Notes under the pieces: generated by a model
Seen by the model: only the letters and a program-made list of their open reading frames with translations
Databases searched by the model: none
Told to the model about the DNA's origin: nothing
Assembly: GCF_023218175.1 (NCBI RefSeq)
Contig: NZ_JALPTH010000005.1
Location: 240,173 to 304,172 of the forward strand
From: Streptomyces lichenis
GTDB lineage: Bacteria > Actinomycetota > Actinomycetes > Streptomycetales > Streptomycetaceae
Direction of reading: 5' to 3'
DNA: 64,000 nt
Part shown: in pieces, positions 19,050 through 27,071 of the stretch
Position numbering within the stretch: the first letter of the stretch is position 1
Layout: each line of letters opens with the position of its first letter
Program-made: the position numbers and the translations under genes

Positions 19050-19949
19050 TCAGACCACCAGCCGCAGCACCGTCTCCGCGATGCCCAGCCGCACGCTCTG
19101 ACCCCAGGTCAGCTCCAGGGCGTCGGCCTCCATGCCGTCGCCGAAGACCACCAGCCGGTCCGACTCCACGGTCAGCCGCAGCCCCTGGCCCCGGCCCAGC
19201 TCGCCGGCCACCCGGGTGGTGCCGGTCGCGGGTGAGGGCCAGGCCTCGCGGACGAACCACAGCAGGCGCGGGTCGCACGGCGCGGGCAGCGGGGTGGTGC
19301 TGCCGCGCTCCAGCCACAGCGAGCGGAGCCAGCCGGTGGCGCCGGTGCCGGTGCCGACCAGCAGCCCGGAGGAGGCCTGGGCCTCACCCTGGTCCCGCTC
19401 GCCGTCGGGGCCCAGCCGGTAGCGGGCCGTCTGGTGGCCGGGCGGGCCCAGATAGATCTCGTTGAGGGCGAGCAGGCGCTGGGTGTCGTCGGCGACCGCC
19501 TCGACCATGGTCAGCTCCTCCGCCCGGCCGCCGGCGGCGGTCGCGGCACGGAGCAGGGCCGCCGCGTCGGTACGGCGGTGGCGGACCAGGACCCCCGGGT
19601 TGCGCCCGGGGTCGGTGTCGATGCCCACCACCGGCTGCCCGCCCAGGTACTTCGCGGTGTTGGCGACCAGCCCGTCCTGGCCGACCACGACCACCACGTC
19701 CTCGGGGGCGAACAGGAAGCGGTCCAGGTCCGCCCGCTCCACCCGGGTGGAGCGCCAGGTGAGCGGCACCGCCGCCGCCACCTCCCGCAGCGCCTGCTCG
19801 GTGCGGTCGTGGCGGCGGGCCACCTCGTCGATCGAGCGGCCCCGGCTGGAGAGGAAGAACGCGGCCTGCCCGTGCGTCCCGTGCCGGGCCAGCAGTTCCT
19901 CGTACTCGGTCCTGCGGTGCACCAGCACCGCGCGCGGGGCGAGGCTCAC
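19050..19949 (-). CDS. NAD kinase-like protein
   Basis: A 299-residue member of the ATP-NAD kinase fold. The diagnostic elements are VVVVVGQDGLVANT at about 85-98, where the usual GGDG is GQDG, ALNEIYLG at about 161 (NE motif), and LLVGTGTGATGW at about 197, replacing the usual TPTGSTAY. The phosphorylation of NAD is therefore plausible but not certain. GTG 19949 overlaps the stop of the SPFH gene by four bases, so the two proteins are translationally coupled and probably work together at the membrane. Confidence 0.8.
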   Translation of the reverse strand: MSLAPRAVLVHRRTEYEELLARHGTHGQAAFFLSSRGRSIDEVARRHDRTEQALREVAAAVPLTWRSTRVERADLDRFLFAPEDVVVVVGQDGLVANTAKYLGGQPVVGIDTDPGRNPGVLVRHRRTDAAALLRAATAAGGRAEELTMVEAVADDTQRLLALNEIYLGPPGHQTARYRLGPDGERDQGEAQASSGLLVGTGTGATGWLRSLWLERGSTTPLPAPCDPRLLWFVREAWPSPATGTTRVAGELGRGQGLRLTVESDRLVVFGDGMEADALELTWGQSVRLGIAETVLRLVV

Positions 19950-20959
19950 GCGTCCGCACCGCCGTGCGGGCGCCCGAGCCTGGACAGCAGGGTGGTGAGG
20001 ACGTCCGGGGAGAGTGTGACGCTCTCGATCCTCGGCAGGTTCTCCGCCAGCCGGGTGGCCGCCAGGGCGTGCAGGGTGGCCGGGTCGGTCTCGCCGTGCA
20101 CCCGCAGCCAGGCCGCCTGGGCCTCGGCGCGCGCCGCGCCCGCCACCCGTGCCGCCTCCGCGTGGGCACCGGCCAGCCGGACCGTGCGGGCCGCCTCGGC
20201 CTCGGCCTGCACCCCGTCGGCCGCCGCCTTCTCCTCGGCCTCCCGGCGGCTGTTGGTGCCGCGCTGCTCGACCAGCCGCTCCTCCCGCCGGGCCAGCTCG
20301 ATCTGGCTGGCCAGCTCGTTCTCCGCGATGGCCCGCTCCCGTTCGACGGCGACGGCCCGGCGCTGGTAGGTGGCCCGGTCCGCCTCCTGCTGGATCTGCT
20401 CGCGGGCGGGGGTGCGCAGGGCGCGCTCCACCTCGGCCTCGGGACGGATCGCCACCACCCGGACGGCCACCACCTCGATGCCGGTCTCCGGGAGCCGGGG
20501 CTCGGCGGCCAGACCGGTGGCCACCCGTTCCCGTACCGCGGCGACCCCGTCCACCAGGGCGGCGGCCAGCTCGGTGCGGGCCAGCACGTCCAGCGCGTGC
20601 TGCTGCGCGGTCTCGGTCAGCAGGGTGGCCAGCTGCTCCAGCGGCGCGCCGCGCCAGCTCCCGGTGTCCGGGTCCACCGAGAAGTCGAGCCGCTCCGCCG
20701 CCTTGGCCGGATCGCTGACCCGGTACGTGACGGTGGCCTGCACGGTGACGTCCTGGAAGTCGGCCGTACGGGCGTGGAACGCCATGGCCAGCTCCCGGTC
20801 GTCCACCGGGACCTCGGAGAGCGCCGCCGACAGCGAGCGGTACCAGAAGCTGAGCCCCCGGCCGTCGTGGGCGAGGCGGCCGCGCTTGTGGTGGCGGATG
20901 TGGGCGGTGGGCGCGGAACGCAGATGGCGCCAGCCCAGGCGCCGGGTGATGTCGGCCAT
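19946..20959 (-). CDS. SPFH/band-7 domain protein
   Basis: A 337-residue SPFH (stomatin/prohibitin/flotillin/HflK) protein. The domain spans about residues 15-180 (RGLSFWYRSLSAALSEVPVD, VTYRVSDPAKAAERLDF). A long Ala/Glu/Arg-rich coiled coil runs from about 190 to 290, as in flotillins that build membrane microdomains. There is no clear N-terminal transmembrane helix, so membrane contact would be peripheral. It is the first gene of a two-gene operon with the NAD-kinase-like gene, and an inverted repeat sits 34 bases upstream. Confidence 0.85.
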   Translation of the reverse strand: MADITRRLGWRHLRSAPTAHIRHHKRGRLAHDGRGLSFWYRSLSAALSEVPVDDRELAMAFHARTADFQDVTVQATVTYRVSDPAKAAERLDFSVDPDTGSWRGAPLEQLATLLTETAQQHALDVLARTELAAALVDGVAAVRERVATGLAAEPRLPETGIEVVAVRVVAIRPEAEVERALRTPAREQIQQEADRATYQRRAVAVERERAIAENELASQIELARREERLVEQRGTNSRREAEEKAAADGVQAEAEAARTVRLAGAHAEAARVAGAARAEAQAAWLRVHGETDPATLHALAATRLAENLPRIESVTLSPDVLTTLLSRLGRPHGGADA

Positions 20960-20992
20960 GGCAGGCCCCCCTCGGCTCGATGTCGTCAGTAC

Positions 20993-21021
20993 GACGATAA
21001 CGACTGAGGGTGCTTATCGTC
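20993..21021. promoter_or_regulatory. Inverted repeat upstream of the SPFH operon
   Basis: GACGATAA and TTATCGTC form a perfect 8-bp inverted repeat with a 13-base spacer, between the divergent SPFH and NIPSNAP genes. A second smaller repeat, GTCGT-CAGT-ACGAC, overlaps its left side at 20983-20996. This looks like an operator; the binding protein is unknown. Confidence 0.45.
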
Positions 21022-21081
21022 AACAGGACGGGAAGGGGGACGGGACCGGCCTCGCGTCCGGGCGCGGCCTACCATGCGCGG

Positions 21082-21417
21082 GTGATTACCTGTGTGGTCC
21101 GGTATGTGATCGACCCGTCGCGGATCGAGGCGTTCGAGCGCTTCGGGCGCCGCTGGATGGAGCTGGTGGACCGGCACGGCGGCACCCATCACGGCTACTT
21201 CCTGCCCGGGGAGGGCGCCAGCGACGAGGCGCTGGCCCTCTTCAGCTTCCCGAGCCTCGCGGCGTACGAGCGCTACCGCGCGCGTTTCGGCCAGGACCCG
21301 GAGTTCGTCGCGGCCGACCGCATCCGGGACGGGAGCGGCTGCGTCCTGCGGTACGAGCGCACCTTCATGCGCCCGATACTGCCCGGCAGCGCCGAGCCGG
21401 AGCGGACACCCACGTAG
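21082..21417 (+). CDS. NIPSNAP family protein
   Basis: A 111-residue dimeric alpha-beta barrel protein of the NIPSNAP family, starting at GTG 21082 where the conserved VITCVVRYVIDPSRIEAF begins. The motif HGGTHHGYFLPGEG is typical. Members are common in actinobacteria with no defined enzyme activity. A longer reading from 21010 would run through the operator region and is rejected. It is divergent from the SPFH gene. Confidence 0.85.
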   Translation: MITCVVRYVIDPSRIEAFERFGRRWMELVDRHGGTHHGYFLPGEGASDEALALFSFPSLAAYERYRARFGQDPEFVAADRIRDGSGCVLRYERTFMRPILPGSAEPERTPT

Positions 21418-21434
21418 GGCGCCCCGCCGGAAGC

Positions 21435-21710
21435 TCAGCCCCCGGCCACCTCCACCGAGGTGAAGCGCCAGCGGTGGACCGGGCGGGCCAGGAGCTCGGC
21501 AGGCGGGTCGGGGAGCTCGGGCACCGTGGTGCCCTCGGGGGCGTCCCACCAGGTCAGCACCAGCACCCGGTCGCCGGGGGCGGTGAAGGTCTCCCGGCGC
21601 GACGGGGCGAGCCCGGGCTCGGACGGTGGTCGCTGCGACCGGGCCCAGGCCAGCAGCTCGGCGCCCCGGCCGTCGGCGGCGCGGGCCTCCCACATCAGGG
21701 TCTGGGTCAC
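21435..21710 (-). CDS. Small conserved actinobacterial protein, unknown function
   Basis: A 91-residue protein from GTG 21710, preceded by GGGAGC. It begins [20 protein letters not shown] and contains DRVLVLTWW, which suggests a small alpha-beta barrel-like fold of monooxygenase or quinol-oxidase type; this is a guess from pattern only. It lies 19 bases downstream of tsaD and is probably the last gene of the tsaB-rimI-tsaD operon. Confidence 0.7.
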   Translation of the reverse strand: MTQTLMWEARAADGRGAELLAWARSQRPPSEPGLAPSRRETFTAPGDRVLVLTWWDAPEGTTVPELPDPPAELLARPVHRWRFTSVEVAGG

Positions 21711-21729
21711 GGCAGCTCCCGGATCGCGG

Positions 21730-22827
21730 TCACGAGTAGAGGTTCTCCTTGCTGACCTCGTGCACATGGTCGTGATCGTGGTGGTGGCCCGGGACATGGG
21801 GGTCGGTGACCGGGAGGGAGGAGTCCGCGGGCAGCTCCAGGTCGGAGGCGGGCCGGTTGCGGGCGACCATCTCGGCACCCAGCGCGGCGACCATCGCCCC
21901 GTTGTCGGTGCACAGCTTGGGCCGGGGCACCCGCAGCCGGATGCCGGCCCGCTCGCAGCGCTCGGCGGCCAGGGCCCGCAGCCGGGAGTTGGCGGCCACC
22001 CCGCCGCCGATCATCAGATGGTCGACGCCCTGGTCCTTGCAGGCGCGCACCGCCTTGCGGGTCAGCACATCCACCACCGCCTCCTGGAAGGAGGCCGCCA
22101 CATCCCGTACCGGCACCTCCTCGCCGGCCGCCCGCTTGGCCTCGATCCAGCGGGCCACCGCGGTCTTCAGACCGGAGAAGGAGAAGTCGTACGCGGGGTC
22201 CCGCGACCCGCTCAGCCCGCGCGGGAACGCGATGGCGTTCGGGTCGCCCTCCTTGGCGAGCCGGTCGATCACCGGGCCGCCGGGGAAGCCGAGGTCCAGC
22301 ACCCGGGCGATCTTGTCGAAGGCCTCGCCCGCCGCGTCGTCGATGGTGGCGCCCATCGGCCGGACGTCGGCGGTGATGTCGGGCGCCAGCAGCAGCGAGG
22401 AGTGCCCGCCGGAGACCAGCAGCGCCATGGTCGGCTCGGGCAGCCGGCCGTGCTCCAGCTGGTCCACGCAGATGTGCGAGGCCAGGTGGTTCACCCCGTA
22501 CAGCGGCTTGCCCAGCGCGTAGGCGTACGCCTTGGCCGCCGAGACGCCCACCAGCAGCGCGCCCGCGAGCCCCGGGCCCGCGGTCACCGCGATGCCGTCC
22601 AGGTCGCGCGCGGAGATCCCGGCCTCCTTCAGCGCCCGCTCGATGGTGGGGACCATCGCCTCCAGATGGGCCCGGGAGGCGATCTCGGGCACCACACCGC
22701 CGAAGCGGGCGTGGGTGTCCACGCTGGAGGCGATGGCGTCGGCGAGCAGGGTGGTGCCGCGGACGATTCCGACGCCGGTCTCGTCGCAGGAGGTCTCGAT
22801 GCCGAGGACGAGGGGTTCGTCAGCCAT
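21730..22827 (-). CDS. tsaD: tRNA t6A37 threonylcarbamoyltransferase
   Basis: Transfers the threonylcarbamoyl group onto A37 of ANN-decoding tRNAs, as the catalytic subunit of the TsaBDE complex. The ASKHA-fold motifs [13 protein letters not shown] at the start, the metal pair in NHLASH and SGGHSSLLL are intact. At 365 residues it is slightly long because of a C-terminal His/Asp tail ([11 protein letters not shown]), which is unusual and might bind metal. Its start overlaps the rimI stop by eight bases. Confidence 0.97.
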   Translation of the reverse strand: MADEPLVLGIETSCDETGVGIVRGTTLLADAIASSVDTHARFGGVVPEIASRAHLEAMVPTIERALKEAGISARDLDGIAVTAGPGLAGALLVGVSAAKAYAYALGKPLYGVNHLASHICVDQLEHGRLPEPTMALLVSGGHSSLLLAPDITADVRPMGATIDDAAGEAFDKIARVLDLGFPGGPVIDRLAKEGDPNAIAFPRGLSGSRDPAYDFSFSGLKTAVARWIEAKRAAGEEVPVRDVAASFQEAVVDVLTRKAVRACKDQGVDHLMIGGGVAANSRLRALAAERCERAGIRLRVPRPKLCTDNGAMVAALGAEMVARNRPASDLELPADSSLPVTDPHVPGHHHDHDHVHEVSKENLYS

Positions 22828-23398
22828 GGTTCTCAGTTCCTGATCGTGCGGAGTCGTCCGTGCCGGAGACGGCGGGGAGGGCCGGAGGGGCGGGGTCGGC
22901 AGCCGGGATGGGAGGCGGCCCGGCGGGGTCGGCCGCCAGTTCCAGCCGCATCACCAGCGCGTCCACGTTCCCCGGCTGGTAGTAGCCTCGCCTGAAGCCG
23001 ATGGGCGCGAAGCCGAAGCGCTCGTACAGCTTCTGCGCGCGGGTGTTGTCCACCCGCACCTCCAGCAGCACCTCGGCGCACTCGAAGGCGGTGGCGTGCT
23101 GGAGCAGGTCGGTGAGCAGCCGGGCGCCGAGCCCGGTGCCCCACTGGTCGCGGGCGGCGGCGATGGTCTGCACATCGCCCAGACCGCCCGCCGCGGCCAG
23201 CCCCGCGTACCCGGCGAGCCGGCCGTCCTCGGTCTCGGCCACCACATAGCGGCGGGAGGCGCGCGGCCCGCGGGCGTGCGCCAGCTCGGACCAGAACATC
23301 CCCTCCGACCAGGCGTCCTCCGGGAACAGCTCGTGCTCCAGGACCAGCACCGCCGGGATGTCCCACCAGCGCATCTCGCGCAGGACGATCCCGGTCAC
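22820..23398 (-). CDS. rimI: Ribosomal protein S18 alanine N-acetyltransferase
   Basis: A 192-residue GNAT acetyltransferase, starting at GTG 23398 with [20 protein letters not shown]. The acetyl-CoA loop is [13 protein letters not shown] and the C-terminal signature [21 protein letters not shown] is strong. RimI acetylates the N-terminus of S18 in E. coli; in actinobacteria it may have wider targets. It overlaps tsaB by four bases and tsaD by eight. The last 40 residues are a Pro/Ala/Ser tail. Confidence 0.93.
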   Translation of the reverse strand: MTGIVLREMRWWDIPAVLVLEHELFPEDAWSEGMFWSELAHARGPRASRRYVVAETEDGRLAGYAGLAAAGGLGDVQTIAAARDQWGTGLGARLLTDLLQHATAFECAEVLLEVRVDNTRAQKLYERFGFAPIGFRRGYYQPGNVDALVMRLELAADPAGPPPIPAADPAPPALPAVSGTDDSARSGTENHG

Positions 23399-24051
23399 CG
23401 GGGCGTGACCACCTTGTAGTTCTTGGGGACCTGCGCGTCCGGGCGGCGCAGGTACATCGGCTGCGGCTCCTCGAACGGCTCCCCCGCGGCCAGCCGCTCG
23501 GCGGCCAGCGAGGCGAGCGCGGCGGCCGACTGGTGCTCGGGGTCGCGGGCGTCCGGGAACACCTCCCCGTACAGCCGCGCCCCGGCGCCCACCGCGGGCA
23601 GCCCGGCGACGGCCTCGGCGATCTCGGCCGGGCGGTCCACGGCCGGTCCGCCGACCCGGGTGCGCGCGTCCTCGTACCGCGCCCAGTAGACCTCCTTGCG
23701 GCGGGCGTCGGTGGCCACCACGAAGGGCTCCTCGATCCCGGAGGCGTAGGCGAGGCCGTCCAGGGTGCACACCCCGTGCACCGGTACGCCGCCGAGCGCG
23801 GAGGCGAAGGTCGCGGCCGTCACCAGGCCGACCCGCAGTCCGGTGTACGGGCCGGGGCCGACGCCGACCACGATGCCGGTGACCTCGCCCAGCGCCCGCC
23901 CGGACTCCTTCATCACCCGGTCCACGGCGGGGAGCAGCAGCTCGCCGTGGCGGCGCGCGTCCACCTGACTCGAACGGGCGATGACGGCCGAGCCGTCGTG
24001 CAGGGCGACGGTGACGGCGGGGGTGGCGGTATCCAAGGCGAGCAGCAGCAC
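23395..24051 (-). CDS. tsaB: tRNA t6A modification protein TsaB
   Basis: The non-catalytic ASKHA paralogue that partners TsaD in t6A synthesis. The 218-residue protein from GTG 24051 begins LLLALDTATPAVTVALHDG and has the conserved VGVGPGPYTGLRVG. It heads the tsaB-rimI-tsaD chain, with overlapping start and stop codons indicating coupled translation. tsaE is about 1 kb upstream, separated by two small genes. Confidence 0.96.
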   Translation of the reverse strand: MLLLALDTATPAVTVALHDGSAVIARSSQVDARRHGELLLPAVDRVMKESGRALGEVTGIVVGVGPGPYTGLRVGLVTAATFASALGGVPVHGVCTLDGLAYASGIEEPFVVATDARRKEVYWARYEDARTRVGGPAVDRPAEIAEAVAGLPAVGAGARLYGEVFPDARDPEHQSAAALASLAAERLAAGEPFEEPQPMYLRRPDAQVPKNYKVVTPR

Positions 24052-24157
24052 AACGAACAGCCTACGGCTCCCCGGGGCCGGGCATGCCGCCCCGGCCCCG
24101 CGCTCCGATCCTGCTACGGTCACACCGGGTAGGCATACATGTGAAATGGGTGACGAC

Positions 24158-24718
24158 ATGGCCGTTCGAAGTGCGCAACTGGTGGCGGGTCTCACCGCGG
24201 CGGCCGCCCTCACCATCGCCGGCTTCGCCTACCAGGCGGCGACGAACGTCCCGGCGGCGCTCACCTCGGGGGCACGCGCCGGGGACGCGACCCCGGCGGC
24301 GCGCGCCCCGGGCGCGCAGGAGGCGCCCGCCCATCCGACCGCGCTGCCGAAGGACTCCGGCGAGGGCCCCCGGGTGGTGTACGCGCTCGGCGGGCGGCGG
24401 GTCTGGCTGGTCGACGAGGCCGGCAAGGTGGCGCGGACCTTCCCGGTGTCACCGAGCACGGTCCACCCGCCGGCCGGCACCTACCAGGTCTCGTCCCGCT
24501 CGAACAGCGTGGCCGGCTCGGACGGGGTGCGGATCGAGCATGTGGTGCGGTTCGCCACCGTGGAGGGGGTGACGGTCGGCTTCAGCGCGGCGGTCGACGG
24601 CTCCGCGCCCCCGGCCGACCCGGCCCGCAGGACCGGGGGCATCCGGATGAAGCGCGCGGACGGCGACGCGATGTGGACCTTCGCGACGGTCAACTCCAAG
24701 GTCGTCGTCGTCGACTGA
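24158..24718 (+). CDS. Exported L,D-transpeptidase-like protein lacking the catalytic residues
   Basis: A 186-residue exported protein: a hydrophobic N-terminus (LVAGLTAAAALTIAGFAY), an Ala/Pro linker to about 68, then a YkuD-like domain (VVYALGGRRVWLVDEAGKVA, PPAGTYQVSSR, VGFSAAVDGS, GGIRMKRADGDAMW). In active enzymes the last two stretches carry the catalytic histidine and the SHGC cysteine; here they read GFSAA and RTGGIR, so both are missing. It is probably a non-catalytic cell-wall protein. ATG 24158 is preferred; ATG 24146 is possible. It interrupts the tsa genes on the opposite strand. Confidence 0.75.
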   Translation: MAVRSAQLVAGLTAAAALTIAGFAYQAATNVPAALTSGARAGDATPAARAPGAQEAPAHPTALPKDSGEGPRVVYALGGRRVWLVDEAGKVARTFPVSPSTVHPPAGTYQVSSRSNSVAGSDGVRIEHVVRFATVEGVTVGFSAAVDGSAPPADPARRTGGIRMKRADGDAMWTFATVNSKVVVVD

Positions 24719-24735
24719 GCCCCCGAACCGGCTGC

Positions 24736-24921
24736 TCAGGCCGCTCGCGGCGGGGCCTCCGTACGCCCCTCGGCGCCGGTCGCCCCGCCACCCGCAGCCT
24801 CTTCGGGAGTGTCCCGCAGCAGCCGGGGAGGGGTGGACACCGCGCTGGCCGCCGCGCACGACGCCAGCAGGTCGCGCATCGACACGTCCGTCTCGGGCCC
24901 GTCCTGCTTCGACCTCGGCAT
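24736..24921 (-). CDS. Small protein behind an iron-box-like palindrome
   Basis: A 61-residue protein beginning MPRSKQDGPETDVSMRDLLA, with a strong GGGAGG ribosome site six bases before ATG 24921. It has one cysteine in LLASCAAASAV and a Pro/Gly/Glu-rich end. No signal peptide or domain is recognised. A GGTTAGGT-AC-ACCTAACC palindrome 30 bases upstream resembles the DmdR1/IdeR iron box. It lies convergent to the transpeptidase-like gene and between tsaE and tsaB. Confidence 0.6.
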   Translation of the reverse strand: MPRSKQDGPETDVSMRDLLASCAAASAVSTPPRLLRDTPEEAAGGGATGAEGRTEAPPRAA

Positions 24922-24950
24922 GGTTGCCTCCCGGGGCTCCATAGGGCGCA

Positions 24951-24968
24951 GGTTAGGTACACCTAACC
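24951..24968. promoter_or_regulatory. Candidate iron box (DmdR1/IdeR-type operator)
   Basis: GGTTAGGTACACCTAACC has 8-bp perfect arms around AC. Aligned to the known DtxR-family box TTAGGTTAGGCTAACCTAA it matches about 14 of 19 positions. Its place 30 bases before a small gene suits repression by an iron regulator. Confidence 0.55.
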
Positions 24969-25061
24969 AAGTCCTCAGGTCCATGGGACCACGCCTCGCC
25001 CGCCCGGTGCAACATGGTGCCGACATCTTGTCGGAAAGTACGGGCCGGGGGCTCCTGCCCC

Positions 25062-25574
25062 CTACGGCTGGGCCGCCGCCAGGTCGACTCCGGTCCAGCG
25101 TCCGCCGATGCCGGTGAGAGTGACCCGCCGCCGGTCGTCGTCGGTCTCCCCGACGACCCGGTCGATGACGATGTGCAGCCGGTCCTCGGACAGCTCCTCG
25201 ACCTTGCCCTCGCCCCACTCGACCACCACCACCGACTCCGGCAGCGAGACGTCGAGGTCCAGGTCCTCCATCTCGTCCAGACCGCCGCCGAGCCGGTAGG
25301 CGTCCACATGGACCAGCGCGGGCCCGCCGGTCAGCGAGGGGTGTACGCGGGCGATGACGAAGGTCGGCGAGGTCACCGCGCCCCGCACCCCCAGGCCCTC
25401 ACCGAGCCCGCGGGTCAGCGTGGTCTTCCCGGCGCCCAGCTCACCGGTGAGCAGGACCAGGTCGCCGGGGCGCAGCAGTGCGGCGAGCGCCCGCCCGAGG
25501 GCCTGCGTCTGGTCGGGCGAGTGGAGGGTGATCCGGGCCGCCGCCTCGGCGGCCGGGGAGTGCGGTGCTTCCAT
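25062..25574 (-). CDS. tsaE: tRNA t6A modification ATPase TsaE
   Basis: A P-loop ATPase that resets the TsaBD complex during t6A synthesis. The 170-residue protein has Walker A GELGAGKTTLTRGLGEGL, the conserved VTSPTFVIARVH and HVDAYRLGG, and a Walker B-like region. ATG 25574 is chosen; an in-frame TTG nine bases upstream is the alternative. It is downstream of the hydrolase and alr genes on the same strand. Confidence 0.95.
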   Translation of the reverse strand: MEAPHSPAAEAAARITLHSPDQTQALGRALAALLRPGDLVLLTGELGAGKTTLTRGLGEGLGVRGAVTSPTFVIARVHPSLTGGPALVHVDAYRLGGGLDEMEDLDLDVSLPESVVVVEWGEGKVEELSEDRLHIVIDRVVGETDDDRRRVTLTGIGGRWTGVDLAAAQP

Positions 25575-25651
25575 AGCCGCCAACGGTAGCCCGTACGCCG
25601 ACGGCGGCCGGTACGGAGCGGGGCTCGGCTCGTCGGGGAGTGCGGGCCGGC

Positions 25652-26968
25652 TCAGCTGCCGCCCGTACGGCAGGAGTCCGGGTCCGGGTCCTGGGCCGAC
25701 GCGGGCAGGGCGCCGACCCGGTCCAGCAGGCGCAGCAGCAGCCGGTCCACCGCCTCGGGGTGCTCCAGCATCACCAGATGGCCGCCGTCCGGCACCAGCA
25801 CCAGTTCGGCGTCGGGCAGCAGCGCGGCGATGGCCTCGGTGTGCGAGCTGGGGGTCACCAGGTCCTGCTGCCCGGCCAGGGCGAGCGAGGGGACCTCGGC
25901 GAACACCGCCAGCGCGGCCGCCTTGTCGTGCTCGTTGAAGGCCGGGTAGAACTCGGCGACCACGTCGATCGGGGTGGACTCGATCATGCGCTCGGCGAAC
26001 CGGGCCACCGCCGGGTCCACCTCGGCCGACGAGAAGGAGTAACGCTTCACCAGGCCCGCGAACAGGTCGGCGGTGGCCCGGCGGCCCTTCTCCACCAGCT
26101 CCGCCTGGGAGCCGAGCGCCCGCAGTATCTGCGGCAGCACCCGGCGCACCGCGTTGACCCCGGCGACCGGCAGCCCGTAGTTGACCTCGCCGAGGTTGCC
26201 GCAGGAGGTGCCGACGAATGCGGCGCCGACCACCCGGTCGCGCACCAGCTCCGGGTACTGCTCGGCCAGCGCCATCACCGTCATGCCGCCCATGGAGTGC
26301 CCGACCAGCACCAGCGGCCCCTCGGGCGCGGCCGCGTCCAGCACCGCCTTCAGGTCGCGGCCGAGCTGGTCGATGGTGACCGGCACCGCGTCGGGACCGC
26401 GCTGGGCGGCGCCGCGCGCGGAGCGGCCGTGGCTGCGCTGGTCCCAGTGGACGGTGCGGACCAGGCCGCGCAGGGCCGCCCGCTGGAAGTGCCAGGAGTC
26501 CTGGTTGAGGCAGTAGCCGTGGCTGAAGACCACGGTCACCGGCGGGCGGCCGGGGGCACCGCCCGCTGGTGCCCCCTCGGCCTCGTCCACCTCGTAGTAC
26601 AGCTCGGTGCCGTCGTCGGCGCGGGTCTTGCCGGGGACGCCGCGCAGGGCCCCGTAGGGACCGGCCGCGTCCAGCGCCAGCCGGGCCTTGCGGCGCATAC
26701 CGCGGCCGACGGTGAGCCGCTCGATGGCCACCCCGGCCGCCGCGCCCGCGGCGAGCACCCCTATCGCGGCGCCCGCGAGACCGGCGCGCCGCCAGGCGGC
26801 CGAGCCGACCGGCACCGGCAGCGGCATCGGCACCTCCGGTACGGCGGAGGCCGCCGCTCCGGCCGCGGCGGCGCCCGCCGCGCGCACCGCCCGCCGGGAA
26901 CGGGCCGCCCCGGCCATCCGGTCCACCCCCGCGGCGGCCGCGCGGGCCGCCGGACTGGTCTCACTCAC
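25652..26968 (-). CDS. Alpha/beta hydrolase with N-terminal membrane segment
   Basis: A 438-residue alpha/beta-fold hydrolase. The nucleophile elbow is VGHSMGGMT, the oxyanion region VFSHGYCLNQDSWH, and the acid and base are in GQQDLVTP and DGGHLVMLEHPE. An Ala-rich N-terminus contains one hydrophobic helix (AGLAGAAIGVLAAGAAAGVA), so it is probably membrane-anchored. GTG 26968 follows GGGAGGC. It lies between alr and tsaE, a conserved Streptomyces order. The substrate is unknown. Confidence 0.87.
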   Translation of the reverse strand: MSETSPAARAAAAGVDRMAGAARSRRAVRAAGAAAAGAAASAVPEVPMPLPVPVGSAAWRRAGLAGAAIGVLAAGAAAGVAIERLTVGRGMRRKARLALDAAGPYGALRGVPGKTRADDGTELYYEVDEAEGAPAGGAPGRPPVTVVFSHGYCLNQDSWHFQRAALRGLVRTVHWDQRSHGRSARGAAQRGPDAVPVTIDQLGRDLKAVLDAAAPEGPLVLVGHSMGGMTVMALAEQYPELVRDRVVGAAFVGTSCGNLGEVNYGLPVAGVNAVRRVLPQILRALGSQAELVEKGRRATADLFAGLVKRYSFSSAEVDPAVARFAERMIESTPIDVVAEFYPAFNEHDKAAALAVFAEVPSLALAGQQDLVTPSSHTEAIAALLPDAELVLVPDGGHLVMLEHPEAVDRLLLRLLDRVGALPASAQDPDPDSCRTGGS

Positions 26969-27071
26969 TACGGCTGCCTCCCGCCGCTCCTGCGGTCCCG
27001 CTCCGCGCGGCCCCGCCCGTCGGTCCCGGTCCACCGGTCCCGATCACTCGTTCCCGGCCCACCGGCTCCGG

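Noticed and set aside
21010..21081. Longer N-terminus for the NIPSNAP protein
   Set aside because: It would begin inside the inverted repeat and lacks similarity to the family.
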